Shown: one piece after another, positions 38,138 through 38,748 of the stretch
Numbering within the stretch: the first letter of the stretch is position 1
Layout of the letters: every line of letters begins with the position of its first letter
Source of the DNA: Pseudomonadota bacterium
GTDB taxonomy: Bacteria > Desulfobacterota > Desulfovibrionia > Desulfovibrionales > Desulfovibrionaceae
Length of the DNA: 38,748 nt
Assembly: GCA_023433925.1 (NCBI GenBank)
Contig: JAEYTO010000058.1
Coordinates: 1-38,748, forward strand
Reading direction: 5' to 3'
Translations under genes and position numbers: made by a program
The notes under the pieces: model-generated
Database searches by the model: none
What the model saw: only the letters and a program-made list of their open reading frames with translations
What the model was told of the DNA's origin: nothing

Positions 38138-38748
38138 TCACGGCTGGAAGGTGCCCGTCTTCCGCTCTGGGCACTTGCCGGCAAGCTCCAGGCCGTAGTC
38201 GGTGTAAAACTCCTCGTAGCTGTCCAGCGTGTTGCAATCGGTCAGTTGGATTTGGAGGTCGCCGAAGCCGGCGCTGGCCCACTCCCTATAGATGGGGGAC
38301 AGCTCCGGTAGTTGAACCTCGCTGACGTCCGGCGGAAGGATCCAGCGCCAACTCGTGCTGGCCGTGGCTGTTCCCCCGCTCAAGGTCATTTCCTGCATGT
38401 CGATTTCGGTCGTCCCGCTCGCGATCCAGGCTATCCGGCCGTTGCTGGAAATCGTATTGACGATGTCGGCCACGTCAAAGTCCGGCAAGGCCAGGAAGGC
38501 GGTTCCCGGCACTTCGGCCGCGGGGTAGAAGCGTTCGACCGTCAATTGGTAGCCATCGGCATCCTGCACCGCGCTCAGCCCGACGGACTCGGAGGGGAAG
38601 ACCGAGGGAATGGTCAGTGTACCGCTCGTATGCCCGGGCGAGGTCAATGAGCCGATCCGCCGCGGGGCAAGGATGCCCCCCTTGCGCAGGAGCATGAGCG
38701 TGACCTGCTGCGCGGAGCCGCCCTGGATGATGTAATCCAGTGGGCTTG
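38138..38748 (-). CDS. Unidentified protein, 5' end beyond the window
   Basis: The frame stays open from its stop at 38138 to the right edge, so the gene is cut; at least 202 residues are visible. An in-frame ATG at 38695 exists, but the sequence before it (for example IIQGGSAQQVTL) reads as normal protein, so the start is probably outside. It is rich in Ser, Thr, Gly and beta-type sequence, with two Cys near the end (TDCNTLDSYEEF, LAGKCPERK). No domain is recognised. It may be exported, but the N-terminus is not available to check for a signal. Confidence 0.7.
   Translation of the reverse strand, partial: SPLDYIIQGGSAQQVTLMLLRKGGILAPRRIGSLTSPGHTSGTLTIPSVFPSESVGLSAVQDADGYQLTVERFYPAAEVPGTAFLALPDFDVADIVNTISSNGRIAWIASGTTEIDMQEMTLSGGTATASTSWRWILPPDVSEVQLPELSPIYREWASAGFGDLQIQLTDCNTLDSYEEFYTDYGLELAGKCPERKTGTFQP

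Overview
The window is high-GC bacterial DNA carrying about 24 protein-coding genes, with no rRNA, tRNA or CRISPR array recognised. The gene set points to a Gram-negative, anaerobic, signal-rich deltaproteobacterium, most likely a Desulfovibrio-type sulfate reducer. The pointers are a ferredoxin-thioredoxin-reductase-like protein next to a glutaredoxin, large PAS hybrid kinases, an HD-GYP protein, a sigma-54 activator, a ZraP-like periplasmic protein and a diheme cytochrome peroxidase. The taxon is an inference from gene content, not from a marker gene.

Layout. 1-6.4 kb (minus strand): a membrane protein fused to a spermidine-synthase-like domain, a soluble PAS hybrid kinase, an EamA transporter and gltX, with an intrinsic terminator in the gltX leader. 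6.8-9.7 kb (plus): a ZraP-like metal-response module with three inverted repeats, a sigma-54 promoter, a Met/Gly-rich periplasmic protein and a sensor kinase with a Met/Pro-rich periplasmic insert. 9.9-18.2 kb: a membrane hybrid kinase, a membrane coiled-coil protein paired with a VWA lipoprotein, a convergent outer-membrane protein, and an NtrC/ZraR-type sigma-54 activator that may be the partner of the sensor 7 kb away. 18.4-23.7 kb: a degenerate CCA-adding-type protein with an HD domain, an HD-GYP protein behind a hairpin-rich leader, a PLP aminotransferase, a small unknown protein and a DUF488 protein. 23.7-27.9 kb (minus): FTR-like/glutaredoxin pair, metallophosphoesterase/nucleotidyltransferase-fold pair, tmk and a YhaM-type HD/OB protein. 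28.2-34.6 kb: an ArnT/PMT-type glycosyltransferase, a chimeric gene remnant, a low-GC diheme cytochrome peroxidase and a membrane hybrid kinase. 35.1-37.9 kb (plus): surE, class II fructose-bisphosphate aldolase and GAPDH. The right edge cuts an unidentified minus-strand gene.

Two features stand out. First, a roughly 125-bp intergenic repeat occurs four times in the same orientation (6468, 12069, 21358, 31976). It folds into three successive hairpins, and each helix shows at least one compensatory base change between copies, so the structure itself appears to be conserved. Second, the cytochrome peroxidase gene lies between two identical 95-bp copies of the 3' end of the neighbouring hybrid kinase. 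The outer copy belongs to a three-piece chimeric ORF built from the start of a nucleotidyltransferase-like paralogue and two non-adjacent pieces of the kinase, the latter joined at a 7-nt microhomology.
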